Positions 13,130 to 23,357 of a stretch of 64,000 nt of DNA are shown piece after piece (within the stretch, counting starts at the first letter, position 1; every line of letters begins with the position of its first letter). Source of the DNA: Theocolax elegans (Eukaryota; Arthropoda; Insecta; Hymenoptera; Cerocephalidae); the NCBI GenBank assembly GCA_026168455.1, contig CM047425.1, forward strand, positions 88,415,580-88,479,579, read 5' to 3'. The position numbers and the translations under genes are program-made. The notes below the pieces were generated by a model. That model was not told where the DNA came from and did no database searches. It saw nothing but the letters and a program-made list of their open reading frames with translations.

Positions 13130-14115
13130 CCTCGAATTTGGAACAAAATAGCTGAAAATAAAAAAGATCTCTTGAGGCAAAGTCCATTAAAGGTTACTTA
13201 AAAATTAGAGATCCCTTTAAACAACGTGCGGATAAAGGACTTCTAAGTACGTTAAGAGAAAACCAATATGGAGGAACTGATATATGTAATATAGAGTTCC
13301 TCTTTGATAAAAAATATAGTCAGCTTGCCTACCATGAAAAACTGGAAATATAAACGAGTCACAGTATCTAAAGGCAAAGAACTCTGGTACCCTGACGGAT
13401 CTAAGAACTCTCAGGGAGTAGGGGCAGGAGTCTATCTCAGAGCCAATGGAAAAAGTAGGATACATTCCTTAGAGGGATATACAACTACCTCCCAGGCAAA
13501 AATTTTTGCGTTCCTGCAATGTGCGAAAGCGACGCAGGAGTACTGCAAGGACAACAAAATATACATCTTCTCGGACCGCAGAATGGTTTTATAAATTCTA
13601 AGTGGATATAAGACACTAAATAAACAACTAAAAATGCCATATATATAGCCATCTTATGGAACAAATACAAAAATGGCTGGAGAAAAATCACCAAAAGGCT
13701 TGGATAAACACTACAGAATGCAGACATGCTAAAGCCATATACTAGGGAATGCAATAAGCAAACACTGGATGAAAGGGCTCGGGAAACTCAATAGAATCAC
13801 ATCACGCAAAGTAATGACAATGTATACTGGACATGGACATTTGCGATACCACAGGCACAAAATGGACCGGGAAACAGATCTACTATATATCAACTGTGCA
13901 AAGTGGTAAATGAAATACCTATACACATTCTATGTGAATACCTCATAATCACGACGAGAAAATAGCACTTTACGGGTGAATTTCTAATTGGTTCAAGAGA
14001 AATCTTAAATTGGGATGTCCAGGTGAAAGAGCACTATTGTATATATACACGTGGGAGTCTAAGAACGAGGAATGGTAAACTGGGTACAAAGGGATTACCT
14101 AACTGCCTAACTTTT
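13130..14115 (+). pseudogene. Decayed LINE (non-LTR retrotransposon) relic with RNase H and C-terminal motifs
   Basis: Translation of 13304-13594 gives an RNase H start: WYPDGSKNSQGVGAGVY, then SQAKIFAFLQCAK, then IYIFSD. The second motif has K where the catalytic E is normally found. After frameshifts and stops the sequence resumes with ECRHAKA, then a TGHGHLRYHRHKM motif (about 13810-13865), and ends with a cysteine/histidine remnant HILCEY (about 13925). This order is typical of the C-terminal region of RNase-H-bearing LINEs of the I/LOA/R1 type. The WVPGH segment expected between is missing. No intact frame remains and no reverse transcriptase is recognisable upstream. It is a dead fragment in plus orientation. 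Confidence 0.65.
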
Positions 14116-14779
14116 CTCTTGAAAAACAGGATTGCTAACTGTGGTTTATATAGTAATAAAAATAAAAATTTTATTTTGTATATTTAAATATATTTAAAAT
14201 AATGTAACGCTAAAGAAATAATAATAATTACGGCAAAGATAAATTAAAATATTTAAAAATAAATTGATACGTTTAAAATATTTTTACAAATTATTTGTTT
14301 TAGTTATGAAATTATACACATACACATCAAAACTTTATCAAAAATTTATGAACAAAGAAACATGAAATTGGAGAAAGACATTTTAAAGTGTAAAATCAAA
14401 GAAAAAGGAAATTTTATGGTGAAAAAGCTAGTAAGCACAAAAAGAGTAGTAAAGTTAGGCAAGGTAAAGTATGCAGTATTTAGCTCAACAAAATTCCAGT
14501 GATTTGCTTATACTTTTTACATACGGTTGTGTTAGCGTATTTATACGCTTTAAATTTGAAAAAAAGGCACGGTTAAGAGTAAATCTTTTTGCCATCCCTT
14601 TTGTCACGTATTTACGCGCGTTTTTCTTAATATATGAGCGTTTAGAAGCATACCATAAGAAAATACGTATTTTAAGCGGCATGGCCAACACGTTGGAAGA
14701 ACAAATGACAAGGAAATTCCCAAATAGAACCATAGTTCATTGTTTCACGGGAATTTCAAAGGAGTTTTATGAGCGGTAG
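14116..14779. other. Unassigned stretch with overlapping short frames
   Basis: AT-rich up to about 14460. From 14471 to 14779 a plus-strand frame of about 100 codons and an overlapping minus-strand frame both stay open. Neither resembles a known family or has flanking splice signals, so I do not call a gene. It may be TE-derived. Confidence 0.35.
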
Positions 14780-15600
14780 AGTAGGCAGCCGTCGTGTCCC
14801 CGTATATACCTAGCTCTAACCATATGTTTCTCGATTGTCGACTGCTAGTGAGTTGAAACAAACAGCGATATACCGAATGGTACGCTAAAGGGAACTACAC
14901 ATGGAATACATCCCCACCCTAACCCTGACCAAGACCCTGATTGACAGATCTTTGACGGACGAGCGACACTTCGGGTCTAGCCAGCAACCGGGCAACTTGT
15001 ACCTTTTCGCGGCATTGCGTGTTCTCGATCATTGTGCGAGGCTAAATATAAACTATTGTGTGACGTGTAGCTGGTGTTCGCGATTTCTCTGCGTGTGTGT
15101 GAATACCTGGGCAGTGCCTACCAAATCTTTGGATCTCTTGATATTAGCGTGATCGCTTGATATTATAACTGGATTGACAAGCCTAGCTTCTCGGCCGATT
15201 GTTGATTTGTCTGGAAGAACGACTAGACATCGCCGTTACATCCAGGTGGTCGACCGTGATCGTGTCGAATCCTGGATTGTGTTGGAACACACCGGATCGC
15301 GACGCCAGCGTACACGTAAGAGAAGGATCGCTAGTTGTGCGAGCGATTCCATTTTATGTATACATAGTCGGTTATTATTACTATTATTATTGTTATTATA
15401 ATTATTCCTAGTTTAGTCAGTTTCCGATTGTAATAAGTTTAATGTAAGTGATTTAGTAACTATATCAGGATAAATTAGATATTTAGATATATATCAAGGC
15501 TTTTTCCCCACATCAACTGGGGTTTTTTAATGCCGATATATTTAATTTACGTTAAAATAAATTTAATTCTATTTTCACTTTAAATTGTGTATCTTCATTA
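14780..15600. mobile_element. GC-richer block, possible truncated LTR
   Basis: Base composition changes sharply at about 14780 and again at about 15600. The block contains a TTA/TTG microsatellite (about 15370-15405), a polyadenylation hexamer AATAAA near 15557, and a 3' side TTCATTATCTGGCACGATCC that resembles an LTR end followed by a primer-binding-type TGGC. No second LTR or coding domain was found. The LTR reading is a guess; a repeat-library match would settle it. Confidence 0.25.
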
Positions 15601-16648
15601 TCTGGCACGATCCTCCACCTATCCTAACCACCGAACTCACATAATAATTGCCTTTATATTAATTTACTTAATAATTTCTTTTCCTATTTCATGATACTTA
15701 TAAACAGGTTGAAATATATATTTTGTTCAACCTCAACTTGGTAGACATTGACAGAATATTGGTGTGCCAGTACATAACCGACTAAAATATTATTTTCAAT
15801 CTTTTTATAGTTCGGGAGTCGATATTTCGCTGATTCAACTTTTTGCATAAAGAACGTAAACGATAAAAAGCTCTTTCAATGTTATGTCAAGTATCATGCG
15901 AATGTTTAGAACAGTCCACTAATTAAATATTACGATTCATTCAAATAAGAATTAAAAATTGTATTCTACTTTTTTATATTTTCAAATTGTGCATTCCCGT
16001 ATATCATCCTTATATCAATATTTAACGTTGTAAAAATATAACTTTTTCTTTTTTTCGGTTGACAAAAACAAAATCTATATATTTGATAATAAATAATGTA
16101 ATTGTATGTATTTTTACACGATGTAATATAGTACTTCTAATAATATGCTTGTACTAAATGATCAGTGGAAAATTTACTTAGTTATTGAAGCTGTTCTCTA
16201 ATCAACTTATGATACAAACTATGAAGCAGTAAACCAAGATTAGGATTATGTGTTAGAGCGTATTGCAGTCTGAACGCTTTAACTACAAAGCCATCTTTCA
16301 GTAATTTGACTGTGACATGTACCGGTATCTTAATCACTGTGTAATACTGTTAATCAAATGAGGGTGCTCTCTGACCTGTAAACTTCTGAGAAGAATAAGC
16401 TTCAAAGTTACGATTTTAGAAAAGTAACATAAGTAACATACACTTAAAAATAAAGAAAAGGATACTTATATTTTTCATAAAGAGAAATTACTATTTCTAC
16501 ATTATAGGTAATGGAAAATCAAATTTTGTGCTTTCGTAAAATAGAAACTTTAATTTTTATACTTTATAAAACCATAATTCTCCTTTTTTACTTTTGAATC
16601 ACATGTTAATTTTATAAATTAATACCCTGCTAGAAATTCGACTATTAT
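15601..16648. other. Non-coding stretch
   Basis: AT-rich spacer with no supportable gene or repeat. Confidence 0.55.
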
Positions 16649-17042
16649 TTAAGGAGGTGGCATACCCGATAGGTTACCGACTGAACAAAAAAAGATAATT
16701 ATTCTATTTATTTAAAAAATACGCAATTTTATGCAATATCCGAATACAGAAGCACTAAATAATTAAATAATAAGCCATTTTACAAAGTTTCAAGTCAATA
16801 CGACAAAGGCACCCTAAAAAATTTCTGCACCGAAAATGTATGATATTCCGTGATTTTTCGGTGCAGACATTTTTTAGGGTGTCTGTGTCGTGTTGACCTG
16901 GAACTTTGTAGAATGGCTTATTATTTAATTATCTAGTGCTTCTGTATTCGGATATTGCATAAAATTGCGTATTTTTTAAATAAATAGAATAATTATCTTT
17001 TTTGGCTTGGTTGGTAATCCACCGGGTAAGCCACCCCCTTAA
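16649..17042. mobile_element. TTAA-flanked palindromic MITE (piggyBac-like target site)
   Basis: The element is nearly a perfect palindrome about its centre at 16845. Arms of about 180 bp include GCAATTTTATGCAATATCCG, ACAAAGTTTCAAGTC / GACCTGGAACTTTGTA and TTTCTGCACCGAAAA / TTTTCGGTGCAGA. It is flanked by TTAA on both sides (16649-16652 and 17039-17042), and the ends read GGAGGTGGC and GGGGGTGGC. TTAA duplication is the hallmark of piggyBac transposons, although these termini are not the classic CCC start. It encodes nothing. Confidence 0.75.
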
Positions 17043-18415
17043 AATTAAAGTGTTAATCAAATTGAAGCCTTTGTGGTTAATATCAATAATAAAAACTTAT
17101 TAAAAATATCTTTAATTATTAGCATACATTTAATTATCAATATTACAATATGTTTATGTGAAAAATATTTCATTTTTATCTGTTAAGTATAACAAAATGA
17201 TAATAAATAGCTAATAATCCGTCAACATTTCTAGGAAACTGATTCCGAAGTTTAAAGTTTAAACACATGGCTAATGTATTATTAATTAAAACGCATATGT
17301 TAAGAGAACATATCAACTGTGATGCGCTCACTAACTCATCTGTATTTCGACTTGCGAACCACGTCTAATTTTCGGAATAGAGTCTCGTCATCGTGCAACG
17401 GCTGTTTCGGCGTGACTAGCGTTTCCCAACATCTACTGTCAAAGGTATCATCAACCTATCCTTCGTCAATACCGTAATATTGCTATTTATCAGTGAACCC
17501 ATAGACGTACCATTTCATCAATTCATACGAAGATTACAATTATAATACTTATCAAAGATTAATTGCACACTGTCCACAAGTATACAACGTAGATAAGATC
17601 CTTTCTCTGGTTCCACATTTTACGAGTGAACCAAGTATTTAAAAATAACACGACTCTAACGATTTGTCTCCTTGAACGTTTCTTTCAAATGAAGGAACCC
17701 ATCCACGTAACAAAAATATAAATTTAAACAATGCAATTACCGTACAAACATTACAGGGAGCTACAATTGCTAGTCACATACAGTTTAAGGTCATATTCCG
17801 CTCGCTTATCTTTTGTCGACAGATTGTAGAAATGTATAATAATTTTAAATACGGTAAAGTAAAAAAATGAAATCGAATTTTGAAAAGTTCAACATTCTCC
17901 TGAATGATTGACGCAGAAAAAAAGCAATACATAAATTTTTTTATTTGCTTCAGACGGCACCTTTTCTCACTTTTTCTTGCCACAAAACGGAAATACGTGC
18001 CCATTACTAAAGTTGCGGGGACGTGTACCACGTACCAAACGTATCAGTTATAAATTCGCTTGATCGGTTTCCGAGAATGTGTTCTTGGCCAGCATAGAGT
18101 TTTAAAAAGCACTTTAAAAGTTTGTGCGTTGAATCTCTTAAGTTTTAGTCCAGATAACTATTTATTTATTGCGTTATCGGTTTAACGAGAGTACACATTT
18201 AAAATAAAGCAAAAAAAATAGCTAAATAATTGGTTAAATTGAAAAAATTGTTACATGATTTATGACGAAAGAATATTTCCAAAATAAAATAGACTATATT
18301 ATTTTATAATCTTTAGTTTCTCTAATTACTACTTTGTCCCGTTATTTATTAATATTTTTTAAGTAGGTTAAACGATTGTTTTAACAAGTCAATGTTATAA
18401 TTTTCTTTCGCGAAA
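17043..18415. other. Non-coding stretch
   Basis: AT-rich with a moderately GC-richer part at about 17330-17680. No coding frame, RNA gene or repeat could be supported. Confidence 0.55.
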
Positions 18416-18446
18416 TTTCGAAGGCATAATTGCCTTCATCTTCAGG
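18416..18446 (-). other. Second hammerhead-like core motif
   Basis: On the minus strand the order is CTGAAGA, one T, a perfect 7-bp stem (GAAGGCA/TGCCTTC, loop ATTA), then GAAAT and TTCG. The arrangement matches the motif at 6229-6259, including the single extra nucleotide before the stem and the TTCGC that follows. CUGANGA allows A at position 7. Stem I could pair TTATA with TATAA further downstream; the cleavage-site U-H is not clear. It lies just outside the left end of the foldback element at 18449. Confidence 0.35.
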
Positions 18447-18448
18447 AG

Positions 18449-19383
18449 CTATAAACTCTATTAACAATAAGTTTTACAAGTTCATGTATAATTGTCGATA
18501 AGACTAATCGATAATAAAGTTATATATTATAATAGACGTGTAACAATAATTATAAAAATTTGAATTAGTTATCAACATATGACAACATATAATCAATCAC
18601 AAATAATATAATACTCACAAAAAATTGAAAGATTAATCAAAACGACATTGTTTCTTTTTTATATTTATAATTATTGTAAAAACCATAAAGCAATCATACA
18701 ATAAGTTTCATATGGGACGAAGCAGACTATTGAAATGTCAGAGTAATACTGAGCGAAATCATAATGTCAAAACAAGACTGACTAGAGTAATCAGGTTGGT
18801 AACTCATATTGGTTATCAAAATTGTAAATTATCACGAATTTTAAAAATTCAATTAGATGAAACATTTTTTATAATGTTAATAATTATAAATGTGATTATG
18901 ATAATACGAAAAAAATTATTTTTTAATTTATTAACCAAGTAATAAAAAGGAAGACGTCAACGAAATACTACGTTATTTGATAAATTATTTTTTTCACATT
19001 ACCGAAATCGAATTTTTTAACATTATTTAAATTTGTGAAAATTTGGAATTTTCTGAATTACCAATCTCATTACTCTAGTCAGTCTTTTTTAACATTACAA
19101 TTTCACTCAGTATTATTATTTGACGTTTCCATAGTTTGTTTCGTCCCATATACAATCTTATTATACATTTATCTGTTTGTGCTATATATAATAAGCTTAA
19201 TTGTTGGTAAAATAATTATTAATATGAAAAAGAAAAAAGCTTGTTTTTGATTGTTCTTTCAATTGTTTGTGAGTATTCTATAATTTGTGATTGATTTTTT
19301 TGGAATATAGTAAATAAATAATTCGATTAGTGTTATTGACTATTAACAAGTAAAACTTATTGTTAATAAAATTTATAAATTCT
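18449..19383. mobile_element. Foldback element of about 0.93 kb
   Basis: The outer arms share TATTAACAATAAGTTTTAC in inverted orientation (about 18470 and 19365). The inner arms at about 18700-18810 and 19060-19170 share CATATGGGACGAA, TAATACTGAG and GACTGACTAGAGTAAT as inverted copies with scattered mismatches. There is no transposase. It is older than the 16.7-kb palindrome judging by arm divergence. The exact ends and target duplication are not resolved. Confidence 0.6.
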
Positions 19384-22300
19384 GAGTTTGATTTCCAATT
19401 TCTGCCAATTAATACAAGCACCACGGGGAATATATTTTCAACTCGTGCTTTCTTTGCTTGCAACATAATATTCACGAGTGTTGGAATGCAATTGTCTAAA
19501 ATACTTTATTTTCAAATTTTGTGTAGGAGTTTTTTTACATATTTCGAGATCGTATGATTTGTGTACTCAAAAATTAGAGTTAGTTTTGTACACTCATACG
19601 AGTACGCAAGTAGTACATTACAATCTGAATGAGCAAAATAGTCGATTTACGCACGGGTCGGATTATTCGCCCGAGAGGACCGAGGGTGCCGAAAAGACAA
19701 GTGCGTTAATAGCCTGAGCGCAGTCATTCACAGACTCTTAAGTTAGCGTGCGCGAAACAATTTGTTTGTTGAAACAGAGAATTGTAATGTCAATGCTAAT
19801 CAGGGGGTAAATCTTTGAATAGATTTTGTTTAAACACATTCTGATGTGACGAATAATATATAATATAATATCTATTAGAAATAATATTATCATTGTTATA
19901 AAAGAACGAATAATTTTTAAAACTCAAAATTCAGTACAAATTACTAATGATAATTCTGACCTACTTCCAAGAGTCTACAAAAGAATCTTTTTTATTTTAA
20001 TGCGATTTCTCCCTCATCAAGTCAGAAGATCGTACCAGTTATTTTTCTGCCAGGCATTGCAATCTTAAACCATAAAATTCCATGAAGACCGTAGATTCGT
20101 TGCGGTGTATATCGTACTCATTGAATTATATCTTAATTCCTCTAAAATAGTAAGTATAAGAAAAATTGTAATTACAAATTATTAGATATGAATAAACCTA
20201 TATTTTTTATTATTGAAAAATCAATAAAAATATTTGTCACTGTGTATAAATAGACATTGTCATGAATATTTACCACTTTTTCTATTCTGTATATTTAAGT
20301 ACAACAGAACTATATTAATAAAGTAGAAATTCAATAAAACAAATATATCTATAATTTGACTTTATAAAAAATGTATTAAAACAAATTAAACAAAAAACAA
20401 TGTCTTCATATTCTTGTTAATAAATATATTTAAATTTTATTTAAAGTTTCTCGTACATAGATTAACCTGATTTAGTTTGAAAAAATTTGTAATTTTTATT
20501 TTAATTTCATATCCTTCTTTCTTCATAGAAACATTGTATTTTCTTTATATTCTCCTCACTTTCACTCTTTATGACTTTTTCCTTTTTTATTTTTATTCTA
20601 CGCTTTCTTTCCTTATTTACTGTACGATAAAAAAGACAAAGTAATAAAGGGAACAACTTTATGCGTAACAAGTGTGGTATATGCAGTAATCGAATGGCAG
20701 GTTGCCAAAATTAAGAATCAAACGATTGGTTACTTTGTACATCAAGATATTTGTCCTTTCGTCCATCCTACAAATTATATAATTTCGCAGTGATAAACAA
20801 GTAAACTTTTCCTTCAATTTGAAACGACCTCGTATAGTAACGTTTATGCACTCAGAATTTTAAACTAACATTCTGATTAAAATATAGTTCAGTTTGAGAT
20901 TAAAAAATGATTATCATCAAACAACATTAAAATATTTGATACTGTTTCCAAAGTTTAATAATTCAAATTTTTAATAAATTGTATAATTATTATCTAAGTA
21001 AACTACTGCAATTATAAGTAGCACAATTTTAAAAAATGTATTTATTCAAATGAATAAAACGTAATAATTAAAATTTTTATTAAGTATGTATAATAAAATG
21101 AGAGATGTAGTTAACATTGAAATAGTGTATATAAAACAGCGGTACATTTCCCAGGCTTTTGAAATCTTTCCGTTTGCACTTGGTAAACTTGGAAAGTATT
21201 AACGCCTACTCATACAATTGCAAAGAGTAAAATATGAAAAGCTTGATTTACAGCCTTTGATATTGTTCGTTCAGTTGCAGTAACTGCGTCCGCATTTTCT
21301 TCCAGCTTCAATTCCCGTGAAATGACCAATATCTCATCAACGCTTCCACTTATTTCTCACCAACTTCGCGGATTCTTTTAGAATATGCTAGTCAATTGGT
21401 AGAAACGAAAACAGTCAAAACCATTTGCTCAGTGCAACGTAGATGATTGTAAGGGATCGAGTGTTCTCAATCAATCGATAGATATTTCAGTATATATACA
21501 ATAATGTGCTTCAAAATAGATATTGATTTTTCAATATTATATTCAAAATACTAATTTGTAATTCTGTCTAGAAAAATAAATTTATTAACTAGGGCAATTA
21601 TTTATCAGACGTTAATTAAATCGTTTGAATTATGACAACACTTGCGCCTCAAATAAACTTTCAATTAATTTCTGAGTCTATATAGTAAAACCTGTTAAAC
21701 TCTGCATTTACTATAGGTACTTTAAAACAAGGTTTCAAATGCGGACGCGGAGTATGAAATAGATAGAGAAACCCGTATGTAATGAGATCTAGAGTGTTAA
21801 CTTTTATAACATTTGAAAGACGTATATTAATTTACATCGTACAGAGAACTTAATATATTGGTCTAGTTTTTTAAGTTGTAACGTATTAGCTATATTTAAT
21901 GATAATAATAATTTTCAAGTTTACTTATAGAAAATGTCCTTTATCTAAATATGTTTATGAATGGAACCATGATCTTATCACGTGTCACGATGAGTCAAAA
22001 TAAGATGAGATCAGTATTTATATGTAGGTAAAAAGAAAACGATTTAGTATTAGTGATTTTATCGGTTGTGCAGGTTAATTATATATGTACAATAGATGCA
22101 GGTTTGAAGGATGCTTTTGTTCTTGATGTTATCGATAAACACTTCATGCAAGAAATACTTTTTTCTTATACACTGATAGAAAGAATCGCTGCACGATTCA
22201 TTTACGAAATCACTTTTATATTTTATAAATATAATTATAACTACTAGCAAATAAAAAATTATGTAAATTGTATTTTTTGTCAATTCAAGATAAATTCGTA

Positions 22301-22564
22301 ATTAATACAAAGAATAGTGAAGAAAAGTATTTTAAAGGATATACTTTCGGAAAGAAAATCTAATGTTCACAACAAAAATAGAGTTGTCTCGCGATATGGC
22401 GTATTCGCATTCATTGCTGACGGGTTCAAACAAAAGTTTATTTAATAGATGCACACTTCATTCAAGTGTAATTAAGAAAACATTACGTCAAACCTTATAC
22501 AGCTTTAAATTTCTTAATATTTAAATATATAATAGAATATTTAATACAAATAATAATCTAAAAG
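19384..22564. other. Non-coding stretch
   Basis: AT-rich sequence. A GC-richer patch at about 19600-19760 and another at about 21120-21450 contain no convincing exon. No RNA gene or repeat is supported. Confidence 0.55.
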
Positions 22565-22580
22565 TAGTAGATATTTATAT
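22565..22580. repeat. Left target-site duplication of the SINE
   Basis: TAGTAGATATTTATAT, an exact 16-bp match to 23014-23029. Length and AT-richness fit LINE-machinery (target-primed) insertion. Confidence 0.9.
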
Positions 22581-23013
22581 TCTATTCTTTTTTTTTTTTA
22601 TTCTTGATTTGTGCTCTCTTTTTCCTGGCACTTCCTACCGTTTATCCCCTGGGGGACTTTAACGGTGTTCACCTACCACCTATGTGTGGGTGCTTTATCC
22701 CTGCCTTAGAAACCCCACCATCTCGCATTCGCCCGGGGTTATGCCCGTGGATGAAGGAAACCTGTGAAGCAGGGAAAACCTCATCCGAGATGGCCGGTGT
22801 ATTCGAAACATTCTTTTTGGGTGTCAAAGTCACATTGCGTAGGCCTTGACACCTAAACCGAATGTTTCACACCTCCCGCTCACGTTGTGAAGTGCGAAAA
22901 AACACCTAACCCGCCACGAAAGCCAAACCCATCCAAGTGCGAACCGCACTCAGTGCTGCTTAACTTCCGTGACCGGCCGAGGTGCGTCTCCGCCACTCCG
23001 CCACCGTGTCGGT
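22581..23013 (-). mobile_element. 5S-rRNA-derived SINE (SINE3-like), full length
   Basis: A 433-bp GC-rich insertion between exact 16-bp duplications. It reads on the minus strand and ends in an A-rich tail (the T run near 22587-22599 on the plus strand). Its head contains GGTCACGGAAGTTAAGCAGC, then 18 nt, then TTGGATGGGT. The spacing matches the internal promoter (box A and box C) of 5S rRNA, so transcription by RNA polymerase III is expected. The remaining roughly 330 bp is an unrelated body and tail, presumably shared with a partner LINE that supplies the reverse transcriptase. Short frames in it are not genes. The intact duplications suggest a fairly recent insertion. Confidence 0.85.
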
Positions 23014-23029
23014 TAGTAGATATTTATAT
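23014..23029. repeat. Right target-site duplication of the SINE
   Basis: TAGTAGATATTTATAT, identical to 22565-22580. It abuts the 5' end of the minus-strand SINE. Confidence 0.9.
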
Positions 23030-23292
23030 ATAATCGTATGTATTTTATACATACATTTTATATGTTTGTATTTTATATTATAACACATAAGTTATTAATA
23101 TAACTACTAAGAATAAAATAGCTAAGATTTAAAAAGGTAGCAAATTACAAGTGAAACATCGACATAATACAGAAATGTTATATCAATCTGTAGGCCGAAA
23201 TGAATAAAAGATTATCATTAATTTTGATACGAATTTAATAATTCATAACCTATTACAAGGCCAAATCTGGCAAGTTTCACGATCTCCGGATA

Positions 23293-23357
23293 GGTCGGTA
23301 TGGATCAGCTCGTAATCCGGGATCTCGTGGGTTCAATCCCAGTAATTCCCACCGATT
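23293..23357 (+). pseudogene. tRNA-like relic with B-box
   Basis: A 7-bp acceptor-like pairing (GGTCGGT at 23293-23299 with ACCGATT at 23351-23357, two G-U pairs) encloses GCTCGTAATCCGGGATC and a B-box GGTTCAATCCC (23330-23340). The D arm is missing or eroded, and about 8 extra bases separate the T arm from the acceptor strand. It could be a decayed tRNA gene or the head of an old tRNA-derived SINE. It is not a functional tRNA as it stands. Confidence 0.35.

Noticed and set aside
22604..22849. Open frame of 81 codons in a GC-rich block
   Set aside because: Lies entirely inside the 5S-derived SINE, antisense to it.
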